A stretch of 64,000 bases of DNA from Kuafuiihalomonas sp050331295 (GTDB lineage Bacteria; Myxococcota; Kuafuiibacteriia; Kuafuiibacteriales; Kuafuiibacteriaceae): positions 496,001 to 560,000 of the forward strand of contig JBHJGZ010000006.1 of the NCBI GenBank assembly GCA_050331295.1. The letters are read 5' to 3'. The translations under genes were made by a program, and so were the position numbers. Below, one piece after another: positions 42,670 through 52,225 of the stretch (within the stretch, counting starts at the first letter, position 1; each line of letters starts with the position of its first letter). The notes under the pieces were generated by a model. The model ran no database searches, was not told where the DNA came from, and saw nothing but the letters and a program-made list of their open reading frames with translations.

Positions 42670-44742
42670 ATGAACCATTTGAGCATGCTCGAATCGATGC
42701 GTTCCCATCCCGAAGTCGCGACCCCCCTGCGTGCCCTGGCGGAACGAGTGGTTCCGCTCGGACTCGTTGCTGTACTCGGTCTGCTCGCCACGCCGAGCCA
42801 GGCTCAGGCTCAGGCAGGCGATGACGCCCCACCCAGCGAAACGACCGAAGATGAGGACCGATCCCAGAGCCGAGCCGAGCGCATCGTGGCGCTGCGCACG
42901 CTCTTGGCCGCCGATCGGGCGTGGCGCAACGAGCTCAAGGCCGACATGCGGTCCGTCAGAAGGGCCTTCGAAGAGGCTTCGAGCACCTTCATGACCCTGA
43001 GCAAGCAATTGTCTCGGGGCAGACTGGCCGAAGGTGATCCGGCTCCATTCACCGAAGAGGAATTGAAATCGCTCACGGCGGAGCGAAATGCCGCCCGCGA
43101 TCGATTCGATGCCCTGATCGAGCGGCGGACAGCGCTCGAAAAGCAATTCGTCGTACTGGATGAGAAGATCGCGTTCGAGGCGAAGGTTCTCGACAATCTT
43201 GTCGCAGGTCGACCCCTCCTCTCTGCTTTGAGACCCTCAGAGCCGCCGACGGCTGAAATGCCTTCGGACCCGTCTCCCTCGAACGGCCGGGAGCCGACGG
43301 CGAGTCGGCCGGGCCTGCCCTCTTTGCCCGGGTTGGAGGGCCTGGCGTCGGCCCGGTCGGAGTCTCCGTCAGACATCGATCTCGAAGTGGAAGACCCGTT
43401 GTTGGACCCATCGGTGGTGGCTGCGCGGGAGCGACTCCAAGAGGCCGAGATCAATCTATCGGCCGCCGAGGACGCGGTCAGGCTGGTCGACTACGCGATC
43501 GCGCTGTTCGAGGAGGACCTCGAGAGCGCCTTGGCTCTCCGGAATGCCGCGCACGAGGTCGAGGCCTCCCTTCAGTCGGAGTTGGCGACGATTCGCGAGG
43601 AGATTGAATCTGCGAAGGCCGTCGACCCTCCCGATCCCCGCATCGCCAAGCTGATCTCGAAGGAAGAGGACACGCTCGGTCGCCTGACGCGGAATCGCGA
43701 ACGTGTGGCGCGACACGACGAGCGCATCACGAGCTCCGAGTCGGTAGTTCAATCAGTCCGACAAAGCCGCGACAGACTCGTGAGACGAGTGGAGTCGGCT
43801 CGGGAAGAGATGGCTGTCGCCGAGCGTAATTTGGCGTTCGTGAAGAGTCCCTTGGCCCCACACCATTTAGTGGACTGGCTCGGGAAAAGCGGGCCGCAAA
43901 TTCTGATCATCGTCGCTTTGATGTTCGGGTTCAGGTGGCTCGCAAATCTCATCGCGAGACGGGTCATCGGTCGCGTCATCGGCCGAACCCGCCGCGGCGA
44001 CGAGGTGGCTCGGAGGGAGCGCGCAGAAACGATAGGGCGCGTCTTCCGAAGCTCGGCCACAATCATCATCTTGGTGGTGGGTCTGCTCGCCATCTTCGAC
44101 CAGGCCGGCATGGACATCACGGTGCTGCTCGGTGGTGCAGCCGTCTTCGGTGCCGCCATCGCCTTCGGGTCGCAAAGCCTGATCAAGGACTACTTCTCGG
44201 GCTTCATGCTTCTGGCCGAGAATCAGTACAGCGTGGGTAACGTGATCCGAATCGGTTCCACGTCGGGCGTCGTCGAAGACATCAACTTGCGGATTACGGT
44301 CCTGCGCGATCTCGAAGGGATCGTCCACTTCATTCCCCACAGCCAGGTGAGCACGGTCAGCAACTTGACGTACGGCTGGTCCCGCGCGCTGTTCGACATC
44401 GGCGTCGCGTACAAGGAAGACGTCAACCAGGTCATGCAGGAGCTGGTCAGCCTGGGCCGAGAGCTCAGAACCGACGAAAACTTTCGTTCCATGATCTTAG
44501 ACGATCCGGAGATGCTCGGCGTCGACGCATTCGGCGACTCGGCGGTGGTCATCAAGTTCTTCATCAAGACCCGCCCCCTCATGCAGTGGAACGTGAAGCG
44601 CGAGATGCTCCGCCGAATCAAGATGCGCTTCGATGAACTCGGCATCGAAATCCCCTTCCCCCATCGTACCGTCTTCCATCGCACGACCGACGGAGCCGAA
44701 GTTACGCTGACGGCGCCCAGAGAGGCCGCAACGCCGAGCTGA
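42670..44742 (+). CDS. MscS-type mechanosensitive channel with long periplasmic coiled coil
   Basis: A 690-residue protein. A signal peptide ('LGLLATPSQAQAQAG') is followed by a ~380-residue extracytoplasmic coiled-coil region, two to three transmembrane helices, the MscS pore/TM3 helix 'GGAAVFGAAIAFGSQSLIKD', the beta domain ('YSVGNVIRIGSTSGVVEDI') and a C-terminal vestibule domain. It resembles the large MscK/MscM group, which releases solutes at membrane tension. ATG 42670 is preferred; 42685 and 42697 are alternatives. Confidence 0.85.
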   Translation: MNHLSMLESMRSHPEVATPLRALAERVVPLGLVAVLGLLATPSQAQAQAGDDAPPSETTEDEDRSQSRAERIVALRTLLAADRAWRNELKADMRSVRRAFEEASSTFMTLSKQLSRGRLAEGDPAPFTEEELKSLTAERNAARDRFDALIERRTALEKQFVVLDEKIAFEAKVLDNLVAGRPLLSALRPSEPPTAEMPSDPSPSNGREPTASRPGLPSLPGLEGLASARSESPSDIDLEVEDPLLDPSVVAARERLQEAEINLSAAEDAVRLVDYAIALFEEDLESALALRNAAHEVEASLQSELATIREEIESAKAVDPPDPRIAKLISKEEDTLGRLTRNRERVARHDERITSSESVVQSVRQSRDRLVRRVESAREEMAVAERNLAFVKSPLAPHHLVDWLGKSGPQILIIVALMFGFRWLANLIARRVIGRVIGRTRRGDEVARRERAETIGRVFRSSATIIILVVGLLAIFDQAGMDITVLLGGAAVFGAAIAFGSQSLIKDYFSGFMLLAENQYSVGNVIRIGSTSGVVEDINLRITVLRDLEGIVHFIPHSQVSTVSNLTYGWSRALFDIGVAYKEDVNQVMQELVSLGRELRTDENFRSMILDDPEMLGVDAFGDSAVVIKFFIKTRPLMQWNVKREMLRRIKMRFDELGIEIPFPHRTVFHRTTDGAEVTLTAPREAATPS

Positions 44743-44906
44743 GCGATCGACCCGTTGCCGAAGGGATCAGTTGCCGAGGGGGCGCCCCGGTCAGACCAGA
44801 TCGACCCAATGGGACATCCGGTCCCAATCCGGTCGTCTGACGTCACCGGGACCCGAGTGTTGTTCTACAAACGAATTTGGCACATCCGCTGCACAATCTT
44901 CCGGGC

Positions 44907-45092
44907 ATGTTAGGTTGGGCATTGAGTTTCTTCATCATCGCCTTGGTCGCTGCCGTATTCGGCTTTGGCGGTATCGCGGCCGGTGCAGCCAGCATCGGCA
45001 AACTCCTATTCTTCGGCTTTTTGGTTCTGGCCGTTCTGACGTTCATCGTGAACCTGGTTCGGGGAGGTGGCTCGCGCGGACCTCTACCATAG
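44907..45092 (+). CDS. DUF1328 small membrane protein (YtjA-like)
   Basis: A 61-residue protein of two transmembrane helices: 'MLGWALSFFIIALVAAVFGF' and 'ASIGKLLFFGFLVLAVLTFI', with 'GGIAAGA' between. This is the complete DUF1328 signature and length. Function unknown; relatives are stress-inducible. ATG 44907 matches the family start; the longer frame from 44877 is not supported. Confidence 0.9.
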   Translation: MLGWALSFFIIALVAAVFGFGGIAAGAASIGKLLFFGFLVLAVLTFIVNLVRGGGSRGPLP

Positions 45093-45178
45093 GCCCTCGA
45101 AGGCACCTCGGCCGTTCGATCCATTGAGGATCTGCCGGAGGCTCAGCATCCGTAAGGCCCTGGGATGGATATGTGCAC

Positions 45179-45766
45179 ATGAGCGAAAGCGTTGAAAGCC
45201 TCAGCGGTCTGCTCGACCGAATGATCGCCGACAGCGGCGAGAAAGAGGAGAGCGCCATAGAGGAACTCTTGGCGCCGTTCGCTGAACGAGCCTATGGGCC
45301 TCTTCTGTTGCTTCCCGCGCTGCTCGCCGTCTCACCAGTCGGCGCAATACCTGGAATGTCAGTCGTCACCGGTCTTTTGATCGTCCTGATCGCAGGGCAG
45401 GCTGCATGGGGCCGTCAACAACCCTGGCTTCCCCAGCGCCTCCTTCGGTTTTCGGTGCCTCGCGGAAAGCTGAAGAAGGGAGTGAGCAAAATGCGGCCGT
45501 GGGCGCTTCGCATCGACCGGGTACTCCAACACCGATTCACGTATATGGCTCACCCCTCCGTATTCCGGTTGGGCGCAGTCTTTTGTGTGGTGCTGGCCGC
45601 GCTCTTCGTTCCCCTTGCAGTCGTTCCGATGGGGGTATCGATCCCGGGTACCGCCGTCGTTCTCTTCTCCCTCGGGTGGACGGCGCGCGATGGCTTGGTG
45701 GTCATGTTGGCGTTTGTTCTGAGTCTGGCCGCGGGAGGTATGACCGGCTACGTGGCGGTCGCCTGA
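45179..45766 (+). CDS. exoD: ExoD-family exopolysaccharide synthesis membrane protein
   Basis: A 195-residue protein with about four transmembrane helices. 'LLLLPALLAVSPVGAIPGM' and 'VPMGVSIPGTAVVLFSLGWT' are ExoD hallmarks. The Sinorhizobium homologue is needed for normal exopolysaccharide and nodule invasion; the biochemical role is unknown. ATG 45179 or the adjacent GTG 45173. Confidence 0.85.
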   Translation: MSESVESLSGLLDRMIADSGEKEESAIEELLAPFAERAYGPLLLLPALLAVSPVGAIPGMSVVTGLLIVLIAGQAAWGRQQPWLPQRLLRFSVPRGKLKKGVSKMRPWALRIDRVLQHRFTYMAHPSVFRLGAVFCVVLAALFVPLAVVPMGVSIPGTAVVLFSLGWTARDGLVVMLAFVLSLAAGGMTGYVAVA

Positions 45767-45849
45767 TCGGCAGTTTCAGACGTGGCACGCAATCAAGCGG
45801 CGACGAGGACGAGGGTCGTGCCTGGGCTCGTCCGTCGTTGTTTTGACCG

Positions 45850-46659
45850 TCACCATCTGCGGATGACGTCGAGCTCGTAAGTCACTTCGGAAGTGGCGAT
45901 GGCACCGCAATTGCCTTCGTCATCGAAGCCAATACCCCCACGCCAAGTCAGCGTGTGGTGGCCCGGCGTCACCTCAGAAGCCGGAATGAGCCCAAAGAAA
46001 CCGCTATAGATCAACTCAGGGTCGAAGTCGACGCCTTCGAAGGGGTTCGGAAAGAAGCCGGCCGTCGGGTCGCTGACGGCGCGCAGGAGCGGTGCACCAC
46101 CCGCGACCGGATGAACGAGCTGATGGTCATAATAGACCTCTAGACCGCAGATAAGGTCGTTGATAAACTTCTCGCAGCCACTGACCTTTTCCTCGACCGA
46201 GATGGCTCCGATGCAGCGACCTTCATCGCCGCAGACCGCCGGAGAGCCCAGAAAGTCCAGATCATCGCAGACCGTAGGGTCGTTGCTGCAATCCTCCTGG
46301 AGCGAACCGTTGACGACAAGGCAGCCGCCCACAAGGAAAAGGAGCGGGGTTCGGGCCGGGACCTCGCACGAGCGCATCGAGGTGCCTCCCGGGTTTGAGG
46401 CCAAAACCGTGACGATGCCTGGCATCGGCTGGCCACGGCGGCAGTCCACCTCGCCTTCCAGGTCCCCCGGAGTGAATTCGGGGTCACCAAATCTGTAGGT
46501 GGCGACGGTCGACGCGAGCTGGCCTGCGTCGCCAAGGAGTCGGGCAAGCATGCGGGTTTTCAAGAAGTCTGAAGCGCTGGCTTCCCGGGAGAGAAGGGTC
46601 AGAGGAACGGAAATCGCGATGGCGACTGCAGTCATCGTTCGTGGTCGATTCGTGGGCAT
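45850..46659 (-). CDS. exported protein, unknown function
   Basis: A 269-residue protein with a signal peptide ('TAVAIAISVPLTLLSREASA'). The mature protein has ten or so cysteines in Cys-Asp/Gly contexts ('EDCSNDPTVCDDLDFLG', 'SPAVCGDEGRC') and 'TPGHHTLTWRGGIGFDDEG', suggesting a disulfide-stabilised extracellular or periplasmic protein. No family recognised. ATG 46659 has AGGAG 9 bases upstream. Confidence 0.7.
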   Translation of the reverse strand: MPTNRPRTMTAVAIAISVPLTLLSREASASDFLKTRMLARLLGDAGQLASTVATYRFGDPEFTPGDLEGEVDCRRGQPMPGIVTVLASNPGGTSMRSCEVPARTPLLFLVGGCLVVNGSLQEDCSNDPTVCDDLDFLGSPAVCGDEGRCIGAISVEEKVSGCEKFINDLICGLEVYYDHQLVHPVAGGAPLLRAVSDPTAGFFPNPFEGVDFDPELIYSGFFGLIPASEVTPGHHTLTWRGGIGFDDEGNCGAIATSEVTYELDVIRRW

Positions 46660-46832
46660 TTTGGCATCTCCTGTCGTGGTCGTGCTTGAGAAAAAAGGTT
46701 GAACAAGCGCAGCGGTGCAGGCGCACATTGCTGCGTGAGCAGAACACGACATGTCCCATCGAGCTGTAAATTCCCTGAACGGGTGACTGCAGACGCGGGG
46801 GAGCGTTTGAGCGTTCCAGTTCGGGGGACGAG

Positions 46833-47414
46833 TTAGGCTTTGTGGGTCGGTCTCGAAGCTTCCGCTCGTCGGACCGCCCCGGCAAGAACGATGCTCACCA
46901 CGTCCCGCAGTTCGATGGCGTCGCGGCTTCGGAGCCAGGCGTGCATCACGCCGAGCAGCACGAGTACCGCCAAGAGGACGACGTAGCCCCCGAGCACCTG
47001 TTGATGACGAAGGTCGGCCACGAACGCTTGGAACTCGCGGGGAAAGAGCTGACCAACGGCGACGATCACCGCGATCGGACTTGATAGATTGACGAGAAGC
47101 GTGGTCCGCAATGCATCCTGCGCACGATTCATGTTGACCGTGGCCAGGGTCTCCAAGCGCCGAAGCTCGCCCTCCGGCAGGCTCGCCAGATGCTGCACGA
47201 TCCGTTGCGTGGCTGGGCGACCCATCAACCGCTTCAAGCGATCCTTCCGGCTCAAGTGCGAAAGACCAATCCACGTCCACGGGTAGTCGAGCCCGTAGTC
47301 GGCACGATACTTCTCGAGCTCGTCCCAAACGCGGGGGAGCTCCGGTTTCTCCTCGCCGGTGGCCACGTCAGTCTTCTTCTTCATGTCTGGCTGGGCATTG
47401 GTCGGACCCGGCAT
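46833..47414 (-). CDS. hypothetical membrane protein
   Basis: A 193-residue protein. A hydrophilic N-terminal ~100 residues ('RVWDELEKYRADYGLDYPWT') is followed by two transmembrane helices ('LLVNLSSPIAVIVAVG' and 'GYVVLLAVLVLLGVMHAWL') and a short basic tail. No family recognised. ATG 47414 has GGAGG just upstream; ATG 47384 is the alternative. It is divergent from the glycosyltransferase. Confidence 0.6.
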   Translation of the reverse strand: MPGPTNAQPDMKKKTDVATGEEKPELPRVWDELEKYRADYGLDYPWTWIGLSHLSRKDRLKRLMGRPATQRIVQHLASLPEGELRRLETLATVNMNRAQDALRTTLLVNLSSPIAVIVAVGQLFPREFQAFVADLRHQQVLGGYVVLLAVLVLLGVMHAWLRSRDAIELRDVVSIVLAGAVRRAEASRPTHKA

Positions 47415-47631
47415 GAGCCTCCGCCTCTCCGCGAGCGACCTTCCTGTTGCCGACCTCTATGGTCTTCGTTGTCCGCCGCTTGGTCTCCAGTGTCCAGTGC
47501 TCACCTGGAACCTGTTTTCGGCGGCAGGCCCTGCAACCAACCCTGCGCGCACTCTCCCCCGCCCCGAGGGCCTAAACGGTTCGAGCGCTTTGCTTGCCAG
47601 CGATGGCCGCACGGGCTAGCTGCACTCGTCC

Positions 47632-48864
47632 ATGGGCGTGCTCGACCACGTTCTGTTCGTGGTGTGGGGCTTCCCGGAGCCAACCCAAACCTTCATCCAT
47701 CGGGAGCTGACCGAGATGCATCGACGCGGAGAGCGGGTGCGACTCCTGGCCAGCCACCGCGTGGCCCATCCGGGGATCGAGCCGGTTCTCGCCGAATTGG
47801 CCGACAACGCGGTGTATCTAGGCCCTCCCGCCCAGTGGCTCCGACGGGGACTGGCGTTTGCGGCCCGAGAGCCACGTCGTTTTGCGGAGGCCTGGCAATA
47901 CATGGCCGGCCTGCCCCATCGGACCACGTGGCATCGAGTCCGTGCGCTTTCGATGGTCATCGCGGCCGCCTCGGTGGCCGAGGGGGTCGAGAAAGCCGGA
48001 TATCGATACCTTCATGCACACTTCGCGCACCATACCGAACTTGTGATGGCGCTCTCGCGGCTGACGGGACTGCCGTGGGGCGCCACGTTCCATGCGGTGG
48101 GGATTTGGAGGGAGCGTAACCTCCTGAAGGAGAAGGTCGAAGAATCGAACCTGATCATGACGTGCACCCGTCACAACATGGACGAGCTGGTCCGCTTGGC
48201 GCCGCATCATGCATCCAAGGTCCAACTGGTCCACCACGGGATCGAGCCGTCGTGCTTCAACGCAACCACCCCAGCGGACGGTGCACTCGAACCCGTCGAT
48301 GAAAACCGCTGGATCGCAGTCGGTCGTCTGGTGGAGAAGAAGGGCTTCGACGTGCTCCTTCGGGCGTGGGCCCATCTGCACGCCCGGGGACGGCACCCAC
48401 GACTCACCATCTATGGAGAAGGACCGGAGCGGCGAGGGCTCGAGCAGCTTCGGGTTGAGCTCGGACTTGAGCCGTCGGTGACGCTGGCCGGCCACGTGCC
48501 CAACCGGGAAGTCCTGGCGGCGCTTCGCTGCGCGGCAGGACTGGTGCAGCCGTCGGTGCGAACGCCACAGGGCGACGTCGACGGGATCCCCAACGTCATC
48601 ATCGAAGCCCTGGCCGCCGGCCGCCCGGTCGTCGCCAGCGCAATCTCCGGGATCCCGGAGGTGGTCATCGATGGTGAGACGGGTTTGTTGGCGCCACCGG
48701 GCGACGCCGAAAGCCTTGCCCAGGCCCTCTGTCGCGTTGTGGATGACAAGGCCCTGCGCATTCGCCTCGGAGCAACGGGCCAGGCCCGCATTCGCCGCGA
48801 CTTCGATCTGTCCAGGAATGTCGCCCGGCAGCTGGAACTCCTCGAGGCCGCTGCCGCTTCGTGA
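47632..48864 (+). CDS. GT4-family glycosyltransferase
   Basis: A 410-residue GT-B enzyme. The N-terminal domain contains 'EPTQTFIHRELTEMHRRG' (typical of exopolysaccharide GT4 enzymes) and 'HAHFAHHTELVMA'. The C-terminal nucleotide-sugar domain contains 'VGRLVEKKGFDVLLRA', 'EGPERRGLEQL' and the E-x7-E motif 'GIPNVIIEALAAGRPVVAS'. It is predicted to transfer a sugar to a growing polysaccharide repeat. The stop overlaps the flippase start by 4 bases. Confidence 0.88.
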   Translation: MGVLDHVLFVVWGFPEPTQTFIHRELTEMHRRGERVRLLASHRVAHPGIEPVLAELADNAVYLGPPAQWLRRGLAFAAREPRRFAEAWQYMAGLPHRTTWHRVRALSMVIAAASVAEGVEKAGYRYLHAHFAHHTELVMALSRLTGLPWGATFHAVGIWRERNLLKEKVEESNLIMTCTRHNMDELVRLAPHHASKVQLVHHGIEPSCFNATTPADGALEPVDENRWIAVGRLVEKKGFDVLLRAWAHLHARGRHPRLTIYGEGPERRGLEQLRVELGLEPSVTLAGHVPNREVLAALRCAAGLVQPSVRTPQGDVDGIPNVIIEALAAGRPVVASAISGIPEVVIDGETGLLAPPGDAESLAQALCRVVDDKALRIRLGATGQARIRRDFDLSRNVARQLELLEAAAAS

Positions 48865-50342
48865 ACGATCTCCAGCAAAAGGTCGGTCGAGGTCTTCGAC
48901 TCAGTGTAATCGGCCAGGTCATTGCGCAAGGGATACAGTTTCCCACGAACCTGGTCCTGGTGCGGCTCCTGACTCCGGCCGACTTCGGCCTCGTCGGGCA
49001 GGTCGTCGTCTTCACGGGCGTCGCCTATTTCCTGGCCGACCTCGGCCTGGGCACCGCGATCGTTCAGCGCAAGGAGATCGACAGCAGGGCGCTATCCAGC
49101 ATCTATTGGATAAACGCCGTGGTGGGTATGGCGCTGACTGGGTTGTATGTAGCGCTGGCCCCGGTCATCGGGGCCTTCTATTCAAACGTCGACCTGGTTC
49201 CCATCACGATGGTGGTTGGAACCACGTTCCTGTTCACGTCACTCAAGGTCACTCAGTACAATATCCTTCGTCGCAACATGGCCTTCGAACGGCTGGCCTG
49301 GGTCGACGCTGTCGCTTTGTTCGGCTCCGCAGTACTGGCCATTGCGCTCGCGTGGATGGGGCTGGGACCCTGGGCGCTGGTGTTCCAGCGGGTGATCCGC
49401 GCGGCCATACCGGTGATGATGCTGGCGTTCATGGCGCCGTTCCGCCCTCGGCTGATCCTCGAGGTAAGACCCATCCAAGACATGCTTCGCTTCGGAGGTC
49501 TCTTGATGGGAAACAGCGTGGCCTTCTACGCAACACGGCAGGTCGATAAACTGATCGTCGGCAAGGTGTTCGGAGCCCAGGCACTCGGTCTCTACCTCCG
49601 CGCTTTCGACTTCATGCTCCTTCCCTACGAGCAGACCGCGCTCATCGTATCCCGGGTCCTGATCCCCGCCATGTCCCGAGCCGGATCCAACCTCGAGGAA
49701 GCCCGGACGCTCTACGCGGACGGGCTTCGACGCGTCACGGTCCTGTCGTTTCCCATCATGTCGCTCTTCGCGGTCACCGCCGAGCCCCTGGTGGTCACGC
49801 TTTTCGGTCGGCAGTGGATTGCCGCTGCCCCGATTGTCGAGGTGTTCTGTGCCCTGGGCATGCTTCACTCGGTGGCGGAGAGCAGCGGTTGGATCTTCGT
49901 GGCGCGAGGTCGAGCGGACCTGATGCTCCGGTGGCAGATCATCAATGGCACGCTCCAGCTGACAGCCATGCTGCTAGCCGTCGGATGGGGCTTCGGTCCG
50001 AGAGGCGTGGCCATTGCCCTTCTGATCGGAAACGCCCTTGCGTTTGGACCGACGCTCGTCGCTGCGACCCGTCTCATCGAGGCATCGGCCATCGAGACCG
50101 TGACGAGCCTCTTGCCGACACTCTCGTGTGCATTGCTGGCCGCCGGCCTCTCCGTAGCGGTCCGGGAGGGCCTCCCGGCTCTCCCGGTTTGGCAGACGCT
50201 GCTCATCGTGTTGGCGGTCGGGTCCGCCACCTATATCGCGCTGGCCGCCGCATTCGGCCTCCGTGGTTTCCGCCGGCTGGTCGAAACGGCAACCCATCGG
50301 AAGTCGAACTCCACTGAAGCGACCGATGAAGGAGAGACATGA
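48861..50342 (+). CDS. Wzx-like polysaccharide flippase
   Basis: A 493-residue protein with about 12-14 transmembrane helices. 'LVLVRLLTPADFGLVGQVVV' minus its ends and 'ADLGLGTAIVQRKE' are the classic start of WzxC/AmsL-type flippases, which move lipid-linked repeat units across the inner membrane. GTG 48861 overlaps the GT4 stop, and the stop overlaps the ATP-grasp gene by 4 bases (ATGA), so all three form one operon. Confidence 0.88.
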   Translation: MNDLQQKVGRGLRLSVIGQVIAQGIQFPTNLVLVRLLTPADFGLVGQVVVFTGVAYFLADLGLGTAIVQRKEIDSRALSSIYWINAVVGMALTGLYVALAPVIGAFYSNVDLVPITMVVGTTFLFTSLKVTQYNILRRNMAFERLAWVDAVALFGSAVLAIALAWMGLGPWALVFQRVIRAAIPVMMLAFMAPFRPRLILEVRPIQDMLRFGGLLMGNSVAFYATRQVDKLIVGKVFGAQALGLYLRAFDFMLLPYEQTALIVSRVLIPAMSRAGSNLEEARTLYADGLRRVTVLSFPIMSLFAVTAEPLVVTLFGRQWIAAAPIVEVFCALGMLHSVAESSGWIFVARGRADLMLRWQIINGTLQLTAMLLAVGWGFGPRGVAIALLIGNALAFGPTLVAATRLIEASAIETVTSLLPTLSCALLAAGLSVAVREGLPALPVWQTLLIVLAVGSATYIALAAAFGLRGFRRLVETATHRKSNSTEATDEGET

Positions 50343-51391
50343 ACCACCGTCGTCGGGTCGTGCTTCTTACCGACTACAAGGGTGAGTATTTTCCGCGCCG
50401 GAAACGGAGCAGCATCACCACCGATCTCAATCGATTGACGCGGCGCTTTGCGGAGGCCGGGTTGGAGCTGGATATTCGTCGCTTTGCGGAGCTTCGTCTA
50501 CGGGACGAGTCCTTTGCCGAGGTTCCGGTTCTCTATCAGTCTTCTCAGGATCCCGGCCTTCACTACAAAAGCTATCTCGAGGATCTGCTCCTCGCCCTCG
50601 AACTTCAAGGAGCGCGGCTCATTCCCGCATTCCATCTGTTCAGGGCACATCACAACAAGGTGTTGATGGAGCTCCTTCGGGATCTGAGCCCCCTGGAAGA
50701 GATGAAGACGCTCAACGCCCGCACCTTCGGAACGTTCGAGGACTTCGACGCGGTGGCAGACGACCTTCGATATCCCGCGGTCCTCAAGATCGCCGATGGC
50801 GACTCATCTCGAGGCGTTGCACTCGCGCAGAGCCCCAAGGAAGCCCGGCGCATCGCGCGAAAGCTGAGCTTCTCCTTCGCCGCCAAGGATGTCTTCGACA
50901 ACGTCACCCGACGCATCACCGACCCCGCGATCCGCCCCGCATCGCTGTATCGAAGGAAGTTCTTGGTTCAAGACTTCGTGCCGGGTCTTCAACACGACTA
51001 CAAGACGCTGGTTTTTGGCGACCGCCTCTTCACCGCCCGACGCTCTGCCCGGAAGGACGACTTTCGCGCCAGCGGCTCCGGCCGCACGCTGAAATTCCCA
51101 GACCCGCCTCCCGCCGGAATGCTGGACCTGGCGGAGAAGATCGCGGAAAGCGCGCCCTCTCCCTTTGCCTCCATCGACATCCTGGACGACGGCGAACGCT
51201 TGCACGTGAGCGAGGTCCAGTTCGTCCGCTTCGGGGTCGTCATCGTGGCCATGGCGCCGTTTTGCTGGTCTCGAACGGAAGGCGGTTGGACCAAGGTTGC
51301 GGGTCCGTTCTCGCTGGAGGACGAGATCGCACGGTCGGTCCTCCGGTTCCTCGAACGGTCAATCGCTTCGCGCAGACTTGGGCGTCGGTAG
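50339..51391 (+). CDS. ATP-grasp superfamily protein in polysaccharide operon
   Basis: A 350-residue soluble protein. 'YPAVLKIADGDSSRGVALAQ' is the ATP-grasp nucleotide-binding strand-loop, 'KFLVQDFVPGLQHDYKTLVFG' (split here by function) continues it, and 'HVSEVQFVRFG' is at the Mg-binding E-x-N position but reads E-V-Q. It may ligate an amino acid or peptide to a sugar or lipid intermediate. The substrate cannot be deduced. It converges with the following gene, overlapping by 33 bases. Confidence 0.72.
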   Translation: MNHRRRVVLLTDYKGEYFPRRKRSSITTDLNRLTRRFAEAGLELDIRRFAELRLRDESFAEVPVLYQSSQDPGLHYKSYLEDLLLALELQGARLIPAFHLFRAHHNKVLMELLRDLSPLEEMKTLNARTFGTFEDFDAVADDLRYPAVLKIADGDSSRGVALAQSPKEARRIARKLSFSFAAKDVFDNVTRRITDPAIRPASLYRRKFLVQDFVPGLQHDYKTLVFGDRLFTARRSARKDDFRASGSGRTLKFPDPPPAGMLDLAEKIAESAPSPFASIDILDDGERLHVSEVQFVRFGVVIVAMAPFCWSRTEGGWTKVAGPFSLEDEIARSVLRFLERSIASRRLGRR

Positions 51392-52225
51392 TCCTTCCGG
51401 AAGAAGGAAGCGCTCCACGATGGCCTCCCGGAGGCGGAGCGCCCGGTCGAAGGGCTTCGCACCGTCGGCGCGCGCGTGGGCCCGCATCTCCTCTGCCGTG
51501 ACCGGCGGAAGATGTTGGCAGCCTTTGCCGAAGTCCACGTCGAGGAGCGGAAGCGCCTCGGGTGCCCAGTCCCGCAGCGCGTCCACCACGTACCGCAGAC
51601 CCGTGTAAGGATAGTAGCGGTGGTGATACCGAACCGCGTGGTGCATCGCGAGGTACGCGCGCTTGGTCCGCTTCTGATTCCGGAGGAACGGCTCGATGCG
51701 GCGGGACCAGGTCCACCACCGATAGTCGGCCAAGCGCTCCACGATGCGCTGATCGAAGGAGGGTCGGGTCAAGAGGTAAGCCGAGTTGAGAAAATGAAAT
51801 CGCCGGTACACGCCGACTTCCCGTTCCCCGAGGAGCGCGTCCCAGCGGTCACACTCCTGATCGAAGACCAGGGCATCGTCTTCGAGCCACAGATGGTAGT
51901 CGGCACCTCGGCGGAGCGATTCCTGCACGCATCGGTGAACGCCAGGAATGCTTGGATACGGGGGGTGATCGACGGTGTGTCCGATGACATCCGCCCCCGC
52001 GTATCGGCCTTCCCGGGTCCAACGTTCCACCAGGTCGAGCTTGTCGTCACCGAGCTGTCCCGACTCGAGGGCGTGTCGTCCCCCGGAAGCTCGACTGCGG
52101 TGCTGGACGATGACTGCCTCGACCTCTCCAGGAAAGATCGCACGCATCTTGGGGAGGATATACTTCACGAATACGTGGGGCAGCACGGCTCGCCGTGCCT
52201 GGAGGATCGTAACCACCAGCTTCAT
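51359..52225 (-). CDS. putative glycosyltransferase-like protein
   Basis: A 288-residue protein. It starts 'MKLVVTILQARRAVLPHVFV', later has an acidic 'HLWLEDDALVFDQECDRW' resembling the DxD region of GT-A transferases, and tyrosine/His-rich 'HHAVRYHHRYYPYTGL'. I infer a nucleotide-sugar transferase from this and from the adjacent polysaccharide genes. No catalytic assignment is firm. Its 3' end overlaps the convergent ATP-grasp gene. Confidence 0.5.
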   Translation of the reverse strand: MKLVVTILQARRAVLPHVFVKYILPKMRAIFPGEVEAVIVQHRSRASGGRHALESGQLGDDKLDLVERWTREGRYAGADVIGHTVDHPPYPSIPGVHRCVQESLRRGADYHLWLEDDALVFDQECDRWDALLGEREVGVYRRFHFLNSAYLLTRPSFDQRIVERLADYRWWTWSRRIEPFLRNQKRTKRAYLAMHHAVRYHHRYYPYTGLRYVVDALRDWAPEALPLLDVDFGKGCQHLPPVTAEEMRAHARADGAKPFDRALRLREAIVERFLLPEGLPTPKSARSD

